From NCBI GenBank assembly GCA_945860595.1, contig CAMAQV010000012.1, forward strand, positions 1 to 64,000: a stretch of 64,000 nt of DNA. Reading direction: 5' to 3'. Below the pieces are notes generated by a model. That model was not told where the DNA came from, made no database searches, and saw nothing but the letters and a program-made list of their open reading frames with translations. Within the stretch, counting starts at the first letter, position 1, and every line of letters begins with the position of its first letter. Positions 55,763-64,000 of this stretch are shown here, piece after piece. The stretch comes from Comamonas sp. lk. Its GTDB lineage: Bacteria; Pseudomonadota; Gammaproteobacteria; Burkholderiales; Burkholderiaceae_C. Made by a program: the position numbers and the translations under genes.

Positions 55763-56584
55763 ATGTCCCAACGCAGCGTATTTTTCGTATCTGACGGCAC
55801 CGGCATCACCGCAGAGACCTTTGGCAACGCCATCCTGGCCCAGTTTGAAACCAAAACCCGCCATGTACGGCTGCCATTTGTGGACACCGTGGACAAGGCT
55901 TACCAGGCGGTGCGCAGGATTAACCATGCCGGCGAGATCGATGGCACCCGCCCCATCGTCTTCACCACGCTGGTCGACATGGAGATTCTGGCAGTGCTGC
56001 GGGTTGGCTGTAAATGCATGTTTCTAGACATGTTCGGTACCTTTGTCGAGCCCCTGGAGGCGGAGCTTGAGCTCAAATCCAACCACCGGGTGGGGCGCTT
56101 CAGCGACGTCTCCAAAAGCCAGGCATACCATGACCGCATCGAGGCCATCAATTTTTCCCTTGCCCATGATGACGGTCAGAGCCACCGAGATCTGCAACAG
56201 GCTGATGTCATTCTGGTCGGAGTCAGTCGCAGCGGCAAAACACCGACCTCGCTCTACCTGGCGATGCAATATGGTCTGAAAGCCGCCAACTACCCACTGA
56301 TTCCCGAAGACTTCGAGCGACAGCAACTGCCGCCCGCCCTGCTGCCCCAGCGCAGCAAAATTTTCGGCCTGACCATATTGCCTGAACGGCTGAGCGAGAT
56401 CCGCAATGAGCGGCGACCCGGCTCGGGCTATGCGTCGCTTACCAACTGCCGCATGGAGGTCAGCGAAGCTGAGGCCATGATGCGCCGCAGCGGCATCCGC
56501 TGGTTGTCCACCACCACCAAGTCAATTGAAGAGATCGCCACCACCATCCTGCAGGAACTGCACCCCCAGCGCTTGGCTTACTAG
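55763..56584 (+). CDS. ppsR: PEP synthase regulatory protein (kinase/pyrophosphorylase, DUF299)
   Basis: Bifunctional regulator that phosphorylates PEP synthase with ADP and removes the phosphate by phosphorolysis. 273 residues; [14 protein letters not shown]-terminus and P-loop [15 protein letters not shown], ending ATTILQEL. Divergently paired with ppsA, which matches its substrate. Confidence 0.96.
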   Translation: MSQRSVFFVSDGTGITAETFGNAILAQFETKTRHVRLPFVDTVDKAYQAVRRINHAGEIDGTRPIVFTTLVDMEILAVLRVGCKCMFLDMFGTFVEPLEAELELKSNHRVGRFSDVSKSQAYHDRIEAINFSLAHDDGQSHRDLQQADVILVGVSRSGKTPTSLYLAMQYGLKAANYPLIPEDFERQQLPPALLPQRSKIFGLTILPERLSEIRNERRPGSGYASLTNCRMEVSEAEAMMRRSGIRWLSTTTKSIEEIATTILQELHPQRLAY

Positions 56585-56601
56585 GGGCCGACCAGCGACG
56601 C

Positions 56602-57012
56602 TCAGAGCCCGATGGCTGCGATCCCGGCGCGCGCAATCTGGGCATCTTCCGGCGATTTGACGCCGCTCACACCCACCGCACCGAGGCACTGCCCGTCTTT
56701 CATGATCGGCACTCCGCCTTCCAACATACCCTCAATAGAGGGCGCACTCAGGAAAGATATACGACCGTCCTTGTTGATAACTTCTTCGTAGATCCGGGAT
56801 TCGCGGCAGCCCAGGGCCGATGTGCGGGCCTTTGCGGGCGCGATCAGTGTAGAGATGGGCGGCGCGCCGTCTAGCCGCTGGAACCACAGTTGGTGGCCGC
56901 CATCGTCCACAATGGAGATGCAAACTGCCCATTTGTTTTTAATGGCCTCGGCCTCTGCCGCTGCGGCAATAGCTTTCAAATCAGAGGCTTCCAATGCGAA
57001 TTTGGTCTTCAT
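56602..57012 (-). CDS. GlcG/HbpS-like protein
   Basis: 136 residues from ATG 57012. Contains ISIVDDGGHQLWFQRLDGA, SALGCRESRIYEEV and the Gly-rich GGVPIMKDGQCLGAVGVSG with EDAQIARAGI end, typical of the GlcG/HbpS family (heme-binding or glc-operon accessory proteins). Role here unknown. Longer frame to 57096 is not family-like. Convergent with ppsR (17 nt). Confidence 0.85.
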   Translation of the reverse strand: MKTKFALEASDLKAIAAAAEAEAIKNKWAVCISIVDDGGHQLWFQRLDGAPPISTLIAPAKARTSALGCRESRIYEEVINKDGRISFLSAPSIEGMLEGGVPIMKDGQCLGAVGVSGVKSPEDAQIARAGIAAIGL

Positions 57013-57205
57013 GTTTCGGGCTTCCCGGATGGTCAAAAGACCAAGCATACCGTGACCGCTGCCGGAGCGCCGCCTGCCGACAGCGCCGGCAGACAACCTT
57101 ATAGGCAGAGGGTTTTTCGAAGCGGCACTTGCAATCTCGCCGGATGGCGCAAAATACGCGCTGCGACTTCAAGCACGAAGCGCATTATTTTTTAGGAGTT
57201 TCACA

Positions 57206-57901
57206 GTGAACGAACCGTACAACAGCCTGGAAAACACCTTTGGCTACGCCTTGTCAGGCGTCGAACGCAACCGTGTTTTGCGTAACACCTATTGGTTGCT
57301 GGCCATCAGCATGGTGCCAACTATTTTGGGTGCCTGGATAGGCGTGGAGACCGGAGTCGCAGCGATTTTCAATGGCGTCTTGGGCTTTGTGCTCATGCTG
57401 GGCGGTATGTTTGGATTTATCTACGCGATTGAGCGCACCAAAAATTCTGCCGCCGGCGTGCCCATGCTGCTGGGCTTTACCTTTTTCATGGGTCTGATCC
57501 TGTCCCGCCTGATCGGTCACGTGCTGGGCTTTCGCAACGGTGCCGAACTCGTCATGACGGCCTTCGGTGGGACCGCTGGCGTGTTTTTCGTGATGGCCAG
57601 CCTCGCTACCGTGATCAAACGGGACCTCTCGGGCATGGGAAAGTGGCTGTTCGTGGGTGTGATCATTCTGCTGGTCGCCAGCGTCATCAACATATTCCTC
57701 GGATCCAGTGCGCTGATGCTGGCAATGTCGGTGATCTCCATGGCCATCTTCAGCGCCTTCATGCTGTATGACCTGAAGCGAATCATGGACGGCGGCGAAA
57801 CCAACTACATCAGTGCGACGTTGGCCCTGTATCTGGACATCATCAACGTGTTCCAGGCCTTGCTGAGCCTCCTGGGCATATTTGGCGGCGAGCGCGAATA
57901 G
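57206..57901 (+). CDS. Bax inhibitor-1 / YccA family membrane protein
   Basis: 231 residues, about seven hydrophobic segments, with the family block VFFVMASLATVIKRDLSGMGKW and the C-terminal YLDIINVFQALLSLLG with conserved acidic residues. GTG start at 57206 preceded by AGGAG (8 nt). E. coli YccA relatives interact with FtsH; others leak protons/Ca2+. Followed by a strong hairpin. Confidence 0.93.
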   Translation: MNEPYNSLENTFGYALSGVERNRVLRNTYWLLAISMVPTILGAWIGVETGVAAIFNGVLGFVLMLGGMFGFIYAIERTKNSAAGVPMLLGFTFFMGLILSRLIGHVLGFRNGAELVMTAFGGTAGVFFVMASLATVIKRDLSGMGKWLFVGVIILLVASVINIFLGSSALMLAMSVISMAIFSAFMLYDLKRIMDGGETNYISATLALYLDIINVFQALLSLLGIFGGERE

Positions 57902-57923
57902 GGGGCATTGCCATCCTCCTCAT

Positions 57924-57949
57924 AAAAAAGGCCCCACGGGGCCTTTTTT
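57924..57949. terminator. Bidirectional terminator between BI-1 gene and rlmD
   Basis: AAAAAAGGCCCC-ACGGGG-CCTTTTTT: GC-rich stem flanked by A and T runs, able to stop both convergent transcripts. Confidence 0.9.
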
Positions 57950-57976
57950 GCGGCTTGAGGCCCCCTGGCGTCCCAA

Positions 57977-59425
57977 TCAGTCCAGCTGAAAAACCGCAAT
58001 ACTTTCCACGTGCGCCGTATGAGGAAACATATTAACCACGCCCGCCGCCACACAACGGTAGCCAGCCTCCTGGACTAGCACACCAGCGTCACGCGCTAGA
58101 GTTGCCGGGTTGCAGCTTACGTAGACCAACCGTTGAGGAGCCGACCAATCACCGCGCATTTCCGGCGATTGCTGTAAGGCCGCCAAAGCGTTGACAAGCG
58201 CATACGCACCCTCTCGCGGAGGATCTAACAGCCATTTGTGGGCTACACCATCGGCGAGCAAGGCCCGCGGGCTCATCTCAAACAGGTTGCGCACCACGAA
58301 ATGTGTGGGTGCTAGTGCGCTCGGGCGGTTTGGGCGAGCGGCGTTGTCACGGTAGTTGTCCTGGGCGCGCTGGACCAGCGACGCCGCCCCCTCCACGCCC
58401 AGTACCTCTCCGGCCAGCGTCGACAACGGCAGCGTGAAGTTCCCCAGGCCGCAAAACCAGTCAATCACCCGCTCCTGGCGGGTCGCTTGAAGCAGCGCCA
58501 GTGCGCGCGCCACCAACGTGCGGTTGATATGGGGGTTGACCTGGGTGAAATCGGTCGGACGAAACGGCATCTCCACATCAAACTGTGGCAGTGCGTAGGC
58601 CAGCGGCGCGGTCGTATGGCCGCTGGGCTCGGGCAGGCGGGCAATGGTGTCCGGCCCCTTGGCCTGTAGCCACCACTGCACGCCCGGATGACGCACCGCG
58701 AAGTCCTGCAGGCGCTGGACGTCAGCCGAACTCAGGGCTTGCAAATGCCGCAGCACCAGCGCCGTGGTGGCAGTCAGCGCGGCGCCCGACTGCGGCGCTT
58801 CACCCACGGCCAGTTCAATCTGCGGGATCAACTGGACCGCATCCATAGACGCAATCAGTGCGCGCAGCGGTAGCAGCATGGCGCTGACATGTGGCGGCAG
58901 TACCGGGCACTGCAACATATCGGCCACAAAATGGCTTTTGCGTTCATGGAAACCGATCAACACAGCGCCCTTCTTCAGAACAAAACGCACTGACAAGCGC
59001 GCCCGGTAGCGGTAGCCCCAGGCCGGCCCTTCGATGGGGCGCAGAATCATCCCCGCCTCGACCTTCCCGATATGAGCCAGGTTGTCCTCCATCACACGCT
59101 GCTTGACCGCCACCTGTGCGCCCGGGTGCAGGTGCTGCATCTTGCAGCCCCCGCAGGACCCCGTGTGCAGCCCAAAGTGCGGGCACAGGGGCCGCACCCG
59201 CTGCGAGGACTCCCGGTGAATTTCGGTCACCGTCCCCTTGTCAAAACTGCTTTTGCTACGGTGAATCTGCGCGCTTACCACCTCATAGGGCAGTGCGCCA
59301 TCAATGAACACCACCTTGCCGTCCTCGCGGTGCGCCACACCCTGGGCCTCCAGATCGAGTGCGCGCACCCGTAGTTGGCCCTCAGGCAAAGGCGCTTCGG
59401 CGGTGGACTGGGGAACATGGTGCAT
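57977..59425 (-). CDS. rlmD: 23S rRNA (uracil-1939-C5) methyltransferase RlmD
   Basis: SAM-dependent RNA methyltransferase. From ATG 59425, 482 residues: TRAM domain near 20-85, Fe-S cysteines [14 protein letters not shown] (with another Cys near 180), SAM motif [12 protein letters not shown], catalytic Cys in [17 protein letters not shown] at 59455 would lengthen the N-terminus by 10. It lies 39 nt after nlpD, where rpoS often sits in other beta-proteobacteria. Confidence 0.93.
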   Translation of the reverse strand: MHHVPQSTAEAPLPEGQLRVRALDLEAQGVAHREDGKVVFIDGALPYEVVSAQIHRSKSSFDKGTVTEIHRESSQRVRPLCPHFGLHTGSCGGCKMQHLHPGAQVAVKQRVMEDNLAHIGKVEAGMILRPIEGPAWGYRYRARLSVRFVLKKGAVLIGFHERKSHFVADMLQCPVLPPHVSAMLLPLRALIASMDAVQLIPQIELAVGEAPQSGAALTATTALVLRHLQALSSADVQRLQDFAVRHPGVQWWLQAKGPDTIARLPEPSGHTTAPLAYALPQFDVEMPFRPTDFTQVNPHINRTLVARALALLQATRQERVIDWFCGLGNFTLPLSTLAGEVLGVEGAASLVQRAQDNYRDNAARPNRPSALAPTHFVVRNLFEMSPRALLADGVAHKWLLDPPREGAYALVNALAALQQSPEMRGDWSAPQRLVYVSCNPATLARDAGVLVQEAGYRCVAAGVVNMFPHTAHVESIAVFQLD

Positions 59426-59464
59426 GGGAACAATCGGCCCGCTGAAAACGGCCAAGAGCCTGAA

Positions 59465-60541
59465 TCAGCGGTTGCTAAGGTACTTTAGAGGGTCGACCGG
59501 TCTACCCAGGCGGCGGATTTCAAAATGCAGCTTCACCCGATCGCTGTCGGAGCTGCCCATTTCGGCAATTTTCTGGCCTTTTTTGACGCTCTGGTCTTCT
59601 TTCACCAGAATAGTCTGGTTGTGCGCATATGCAGTCAAAAACGTATTGTTGTGCTTGATGATGATCAGCTTGCCGTAGCCCCGCAACCCCTCACCCGCGT
59701 ACACCACCTTGCCCTCGGCCGCCGCCAGCACCGGGTCGCCGGCACCACCGGCCAGGTCCAGGCCCTTGCGATTTTTGGTCTCATCAAAACCCGCAATGAC
59801 CTCACCCTTGGCGGGCCAGGCAAACTCCATTGCGTCGTCCGAAGCAAGTGGCGAGACCGGTGCTGGGGACGGACCCGGCGCAGCCGCCACCGCTGGCCTG
59901 GCCGGTGGTGTGGCGGACGCAGCGTCCGGCGGGGGCGACGTACTTGCCCCCACAAGCGGCTTACCGGTCGCAGAGGCCACGGGAGGCGTTACCGCAGGCG
60001 CTGTCGTTGGCGCTACCGCAGGGGATTTCGTCGGTACGGGAGCCGTCGCAGGAACGGGTGGCAAGGGGCTTGCGCTCAGACGGGCACTGGCCACCGGCTT
60101 CGCCATGACCGGTTCTTCAGGAGGAACCACCCGGTACACATCGCCGATTTCGATCTTGTTGGGGTTGTCGATGCCATTCCAGCGCGCGATATCGCGGTAA
60201 TTTTGCCCTGCATCCAGGCCGATGCGGATCAGCGTGTCGCCCTTTTGCACCGTGTAGTAGCCGGGCTTGCCTGCGTTTTCCACGCCAACGGGTGGCCGCT
60301 TGGGAACAGCTTCCGCCGCTGGGGTTTGCTGTGCGGAGGCTTCAGTCCCAGCCGGTGCATTACTGGCCGACGGTTCAGGGGCTGAGGCCGGGCCGGCGGG
60401 GCTGGCGGCTTTGGGCTTGGTTTTGGCCCAATCCACCACGGGTGCGCGGCGCTGGTAGCCCAAACTACAGGAAACCAATGCCAACGCCATAACGATAGGC
60501 AGCGCCAGCGCAGTCCACGCTCCGATGTTGCGACGCACCAT
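59465..60541 (-). CDS. nlpD: NlpD-like murein hydrolase activator (LysM + degenerate M23), lipoprotein
   Basis: Envelope lipoprotein that activates amidases at division. 358 residues: lipobox LVSC after a hydrophobic signal, Pro/Ala-rich linker, LysM (YYTVQKGDTLIRIG...PNKIEIGDVYRV, about 95-145), long low-complexity Ala/Pro/Thr linker, then LytM/M23 domain at the C-terminus. The first zinc-binding His of active M23 enzymes is missing (NRKGLDLAGG), as in E. coli NlpD; the later LHFEIRRLG is kept. ATG 60541 has AAGG upstream; a GTG at 60556 overlapping the pcm stop by 4 nt is possible. Confidence 0.92.
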   Translation of the reverse strand: MVRRNIGAWTALALPIVMALALVSCSLGYQRRAPVVDWAKTKPKAASPAGPASAPEPSASNAPAGTEASAQQTPAAEAVPKRPPVGVENAGKPGYYTVQKGDTLIRIGLDAGQNYRDIARWNGIDNPNKIEIGDVYRVVPPEEPVMAKPVASARLSASPLPPVPATAPVPTKSPAVAPTTAPAVTPPVASATGKPLVGASTSPPPDAASATPPARPAVAAAPGPSPAPVSPLASDDAMEFAWPAKGEVIAGFDETKNRKGLDLAGGAGDPVLAAAEGKVVYAGEGLRGYGKLIIIKHNNTFLTAYAHNQTILVKEDQSVKKGQKIAEMGSSDSDRVKLHFEIRRLGRPVDPLKYLSNR

Positions 60542-60552
60542 GGGGAAGCCTT

Positions 60553-61311
60553 TCACACAAACCCTGATTTTAGGGGGACGAAGTGCACCGCTTCGAGTAC
60601 CGTATGTCGCAGGCCCTGCGCCGTTTTATCGACGACCATCAGCACCTGCTCTGCCGATGCCTGCCCGCTGGCGGTTCCAGAAACCGGGGCCACCAGACGG
60701 CCCCCAAGCGCCAGCTGCTCAATCCACGCCGGGGGGATGGCCTCGCCCCCCGCTGCCGCAATGATACCGGCATAGGGCGCGCCGGTGGGAAAACCCAACA
60801 TTCCGTCGCCAAAAAGCAGATGTACATTGGGCAAAAAAAGAGTGCGTAAATTAGCGCGCGCCTTGTCGTGCAAACCGCGCAGGCGCTCGATGGAATACAC
60901 CTCGCTGGCGAGCTGGCTCAACACAGCGGCCTGGTAGCCGCAACCGGTGCCTATCTCCAGCACCCGTCCCATTTTGGCTGCGCTGCCGTTGCGCAGCAGT
61001 TCGGCCATACGCGCCACCACGCTGGGTTTGGAAATGGTCTGCCCCAGGCCGATCGGCAGACTGGTGTCTTCGTAGCCCTGGTTGGCCAGCGCGCTGTCCA
61101 CAAAGCGGTGGCGCTCCACGCTGGCCATCGCGGCCAGCACGCCAGCGTCACGGATACCCAGCGCTGCGAGCTTTTCCACCATGCGCTGGCGCACAGCGCC
61201 GCTGTCCAAGCCGATGCCCTGAGGCTGTTCGATGCCGGCGACCGCGGGGCGCGGTTTAGGCTGCTCGCCCAGCCCTTTGACGCGCGCGGGAAATGAGGGG
61301 CGCTCCTTCAT
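60553..61311 (-). CDS. pcm: Protein-L-isoaspartate O-methyltransferase
   Basis: Repairs isomerised Asp/Asn residues using SAM. 252 residues with a 35-residue N-terminal extension; SAM motif VLEIGTGCGYQAAVL and SLPIGLGQTISKPSVVARM. Between surE (15 nt) and nlpD. Confidence 0.95.
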   Translation of the reverse strand: MKERPSFPARVKGLGEQPKPRPAVAGIEQPQGIGLDSGAVRQRMVEKLAALGIRDAGVLAAMASVERHRFVDSALANQGYEDTSLPIGLGQTISKPSVVARMAELLRNGSAAKMGRVLEIGTGCGYQAAVLSQLASEVYSIERLRGLHDKARANLRTLFLPNVHLLFGDGMLGFPTGAPYAGIIAAAGGEAIPPAWIEQLALGGRLVAPVSGTASGQASAEQVLMVVDKTAQGLRHTVLEAVHFVPLKSGFV

Positions 61312-61326
61312 GGATAGGCCGTCGGC

Positions 61327-62091
61327 TCAGGCCGACGCCGCAGACCAGACCGGCTTATCGGCCCAAGCCTGCAGGGCGCCATGGTCGGTCAAATCGACTT
61401 TGAGCGGTGTGACAGCCACATGGCCCAGGGCGGTGGCGTGGAAATCGGTTCCGTCCGCATCGTCCTTGGCCGGGCCGGACGCGCCAATCCAGTACATGGT
61501 CTGGCCGCGCGGGCTCTGCTGCATGATGACGGGCTCGGCCGCATGGCGTTTGCCCAGGCGGCACACCCGGGTGCTTTGCATGCGATCAAAAGGCAAGTTC
61601 GGAATATTCACATTCAGCAGCCAGGGTGCGCCGCCGACCTGGCCATGGTGAATCAGACCCAAAACGATTTCACGCGCCTTGCGGGCCGCCGATGCGAGTT
61701 CATGCCAGTCCTTGTCAACCTGGGAAAAGGCAATTGCCGGGATATCGAAAAGGTATCCCTCCATGGCCGCGCCCACGGTGCCGGAATAAATCGTGTCATC
61801 GCCCATATTTGCGCCGTTATTGATGCCGGATACGACCAAATCGGGCCGGTAATCCAGCAGCCCAGAAAGGGCAATGTGCACGCAATCAGCGGGGGTTCCA
61901 TTGACATAGCGAAAGCCGTTGCTACCGCGCTGCACGTACAAAGGGGCGGTCAAAGTCAGGGCATTGGACTTGGCGCTGTTGTTGTGCTCCGGGGCAATCA
62001 CTTCGACAGTGGCAATGTCTTTAAGCGCCTCATACAGCGCCACAAGGCCGGGCGCGGTGTAACCATCGTCGTTGGAAATCAGAATATTCAT
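61327..62091 (-). CDS. surE: 5'/3'-nucleotidase SurE
   Basis: Stationary-phase nucleotidase/exopolyphosphatase. 254 residues; metal-binding [12 protein letters not shown] (Asp8, Asp9) and [22 protein letters not shown]. First gene of surE-pcm-nlpD-rlmD. Confidence 0.97.
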   Translation of the reverse strand: MNILISNDDGYTAPGLVALYEALKDIATVEVIAPEHNNSAKSNALTLTAPLYVQRGSNGFRYVNGTPADCVHIALSGLLDYRPDLVVSGINNGANMGDDTIYSGTVGAAMEGYLFDIPAIAFSQVDKDWHELASAARKAREIVLGLIHHGQVGGAPWLLNVNIPNLPFDRMQSTRVCRLGKRHAAEPVIMQQSPRGQTMYWIGASGPAKDDADGTDFHATALGHVAVTPLKVDLTDHGALQAWADKPVWSAASA

Positions 62092-62177
62092 GGCTTACCG
62101 TGTTGTGTAAAGTCATTGTAGGTGGCTGTGCCGCAGCATGTTGCAACAGACCTTTGACACCACACTGGAGAGACACC

Positions 62178-63152
62178 ATGCACGCCTGGATTTGTGAGAA
62201 CCCGACCGGCCCCCAGGCCCTGGCTTGGCGCGAGAGCCCCACCCCGCAACCCCAGACCGGCGAGGTGCTGGTCGGGATACGGGCCGCAAGCCTGAATTTT
62301 CCCGACCTGCTCATTGTGCACAACCAGTACCAGATGAAGCCCAACCTGCCATTCGTGCCGGGTGCCGAATTTGCCGGTGAGGTACTGGGGCTGGGCGCAG
62401 GCGTCACGCAGCTCCACGTGGGGCAGGCAATTGCCTGCTTGGGCGGCATAGGCGGCTTCGGCACCCATGCGGTCGTACCGGCAGCCCTGTGCACGGCGCT
62501 GCCCGCAGACTTCCCCATGGTCGATGCAGCCGCATTGATCATGACCTACGCCACCTCCCACCATGCTTTGATGGACCGTGCGGCGTTGCGTGCGGGTGAA
62601 ACGGTGCTGGTGCTCGGCGCTGCCGGCGGGGTAGGCACGGCCGCCATCCAAATTGCCAAAGCGGCCGGCGCGCGGGTCATTGCCGCCGCATCGAGTGACG
62701 CCAAATGCGCCCTGTGCGAATCCATCGGTGCAGATCTGAGCATCAACTACCGCAGCCAGAACCTGCGCGAGGCGCTGAAGGCCCATACGGCTGGTAAAGG
62801 CCCGGATGTGGTCTATGACCCGGTCGGCGGTGAGCTGGCAGAACCTGCCTTCCGTTCCATCGCCTGGCGCGGACGCTACCTGGTCATTGGTTTTGCAGCG
62901 GGTCCGATTCCAGCCTTGCCCTTCAACCTAGCGCTGCTCAAAGGCGCGTCCATCATCGGTGTGTTCTGGGGCGACTTCGCGCGGCGTGAACCCATCTCCC
63001 AGGCAGCTGCCATGACCGAACTCGTGGCGTGGTACGCACAGGGAAAAATCAAACCCGTTATCGACAGCATCCTGCCTATGGCAGAGCTGCAAACCGCATA
63101 TGGGCGCATGGAAGCGCGTACGGTGCTGGGAAAACTGGTTTTGGTGAACTAA
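62178..63152 (+). CDS. NADPH:quinone oxidoreductase family (zinc-independent MDR)
   Basis: 324 residues from ATG 62178 (GGAG upstream). GroES-like N-domain with FPDLLIVHNQYQ and PFVPGAEFAGEV, then Rossmann fold VLGAAGGVGTAAIQIAKAAG. Zinc ligands are absent as in QOR-type enzymes. Physiological acceptor unknown. Divergent from surE. Confidence 0.92.
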   Translation: MHAWICENPTGPQALAWRESPTPQPQTGEVLVGIRAASLNFPDLLIVHNQYQMKPNLPFVPGAEFAGEVLGLGAGVTQLHVGQAIACLGGIGGFGTHAVVPAALCTALPADFPMVDAAALIMTYATSHHALMDRAALRAGETVLVLGAAGGVGTAAIQIAKAAGARVIAAASSDAKCALCESIGADLSINYRSQNLREALKAHTAGKGPDVVYDPVGGELAEPAFRSIAWRGRYLVIGFAAGPIPALPFNLALLKGASIIGVFWGDFARREPISQAAAMTELVAWYAQGKIKPVIDSILPMAELQTAYGRMEARTVLGKLVLVN

Positions 63153-63186
63153 GCCGCCTCTCGCACGCACGGCGGACGCAGAAGGC

Positions 63187-63357
63187 TTATCCGCCTTTTT
63201 TGGAGCGCTTGCCAGGGTTCTTCTTGCTGCGGGTCGACACGCCGCGCTCCAAACTCACGCGCTGGCCACGACCCGCGGTCGGTATGGACATGCCGGGCAA
63301 AGGTTTGGGGGCGGGGGTGGCGCGGCGGTCTGCCTCGGTGACGATCTTGTTGCCCAT
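63187..63357 (-). CDS. Small basic protein (56 aa)
   Basis: MGNKIVTEADRRATPAPKP ... LERGVSTRSKKNPGKRSKKGG, Lys/Arg/Pro-rich, no membrane segment. ATG 63357 has AGGAA eight bases upstream. The open frame extends further but begins inside the SDR gene. Its make-up resembles the 51-residue protein at 11079; likely nucleic-acid-binding, but unassigned. Confidence 0.6.
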   Translation of the reverse strand: MGNKIVTEADRRATPAPKPLPGMSIPTAGRGQRVSLERGVSTRSKKNPGKRSKKGG

Positions 63358-63430
63358 GGCGAAAATTCCTGCAATGTTGAAATCAAAGGCGTGTATTTGA
63401 ACACTGTTTGCGCCCTGCCCGGTTTGGGCC

Positions 63431-64000
63431 TCAAGCGCCCAAAGCTTTACGCAGTTGAGCGGCCAGCGCCGGCTTGTGGGCAAAGGGGTCGCCCGGATTG
63501 CGCGCTTGCAGGATGTCCTCCATGCGCTGCTGCACCGACGCCAGGGCCTGCGGGTGGCTGTAAATATAAAAATGCCCCTGGTCCACGCCCGCAAAAATCC
63601 GCTCAGCCACCTCGTCGGCACTGACCTTGCCCGCCGCGGTGGCTTTCTCCAGCATCGCGCGCCCGAGCGCCTGGCTGGGGGTTTCAACGGCGCCCCCGGC
63701 CGCGCCGTGACGCGTGCTGGTGGCAATGGCGGTGGGTACATAAAACGGGCACAAGACGCTCGCTCGGACCTGCGTGGTCACCAGTGCCAGGTCTTGGTAC
63801 AGGGTTTCGCTCAGGCTCACCACCGCGTGTTTGCTGGCGTTGTACACACCCATATTGGGCGCATTCACCAGTCCCGCCATGCTGGCACTGTTCACGATGT
63901 GGCCGCGGTAGCCGGAATCCGCAGCGGCAGCCTGCAGCATCAGTGGAGTGAACACCCGCACGCCGTGCACCACGCCCATCACATTTACACCCAGCACCCG
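63431..64000 (-). CDS. Short-chain dehydrogenase/reductase, C-terminal part (runs off window)
   Basis: 190 residues visible; the frame remains open at the right edge, so the N-terminal cofactor motif lies outside. Catalytic HIVNSASMAGL (Ser) and VYNASKHAV (Tyr-Lys) are present. Substrate unknown; some relatives are annotated as steroid or acyl dehydrogenases. Confidence 0.88.
   Translation of the reverse strand, partial: RVLGVNVMGVVHGVRVFTPLMLQAAAADSGYRGHIVNSASMAGLVNAPNMGVYNASKHAVVSLSETLYQDLALVTTQVRASVLCPFYVPTAIATSTRHGAAGGAVETPSQALGRAMLEKATAAGKVSADEVAERIFAGVDQGHFYIYSHPQALASVQQRMEDILQARNPGDPFAHKPALAAQLRKALGA

Noticed and set aside
59426-59455. TTG-initiated 10-residue extension of RlmD
   Set aside because: No ribosome site, and the ATG at 59425 leaves a complete TRAM domain; kept only as an alternative.

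Overview
The window is a GC-rich (roughly 60%) chromosomal segment of a beta-proteobacterium. Its protein sequences and gene order point to Burkholderiales, most likely Comamonadaceae (Rhodoferax/Polaromonas-like). The order-level clues are rpsF-priB-rpsR-rplI, ppsA facing ppsR, thrS-infC-rpmI-rplT-pheST-ihfA-merR-tRNA-Pro, tig-clpP-clpX-lon and alaA-hom-thrC-moeA-moaD-moaE. Nearly all of it is housekeeping DNA. I see no phage, insertion sequence, CRISPR array or integrase.

Layout. 0-8.4 kb: end of an exonuclease III gene, then a nitrogen module on the minus strand (glnA, a small secreted protein, ntrB, ntrC). Upstream of glnA is a readable sigma-54 promoter with paired NtrC-type sites. Next come a CinA-like protein, an EI24/CysZ-like membrane protein and a fatty acid hydroxylase. 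8.4-13.6 kb: polysaccharide deacetylase, YVTN beta-propeller, an RsuA-type pseudouridine synthase coupled to a 51-residue basic protein, the ribosome-rescue factor ArfB, and modBC without modA. 13.6-16.5 kb: an accessory pocket with an AT-rich glycosyltransferase-like gene, a small PH-domain membrane protein, tRNA-Leu(UAA) and a Sel1-repeat gene, which stands between tRNA-Leu and the tRNA-Cys/tRNA-Gly pair. 16.8-22.6 kb: the protein quality-control cluster tig-clpP-clpX-lon.

22.7-26.2 kb: tRNA-Leu(UAG), the squalene cassette hpnC-hpnD-hpnE and tRNA-Pro. 26.3-34.2 kb: the translation operon thrS-infC-rpmI-rplT-pheS-pheT-ihfA-merR. infC starts at ATC, and merR is cut by an in-frame amber codon. 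34.4-41.1 kb: a ketopantoate reductase-like gene, isocitrate lyase with a striking operator cluster, an EamA transporter, a SWIB-domain protein and clpB. 41.1-47.2 kb: alanine/threonine synthesis and molybdopterin synthesis in one tight run. 47.2-57.9 kb: Mth938-like protein, peroxiredoxin, PIN-PhoH ATPase meeting dnaB tail to tail, ribosomal proteins, ppsA/ppsR, a GlcG/HbpS-like protein and a Bax-inhibitor-1 family membrane protein. 58-64 kb: surE-pcm-nlpD-rlmD (no rpoS between nlpD and rlmD), a quinone oxidoreductase, a 56-residue basic protein and the end of a short-chain dehydrogenase.

How it fits together. GlnA/NtrBC form a self-contained nitrogen-response unit. Tig, ClpXP, Lon and ClpB supply folding and proteolysis. 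HpnCDE make squalene from farnesyl diphosphate. Isocitrate lyase and PEP synthase support growth on acetate or other C2/C3 carbon. No complete undescribed system is evident. The best leads are the amber-interrupted MerR, the operator array at aceA, the orphan modBC and the accessory pocket around the tRNA genes. Start codons were chosen by family alignment from memory and by visible Shine-Dalgarno sequences. No database search was run.
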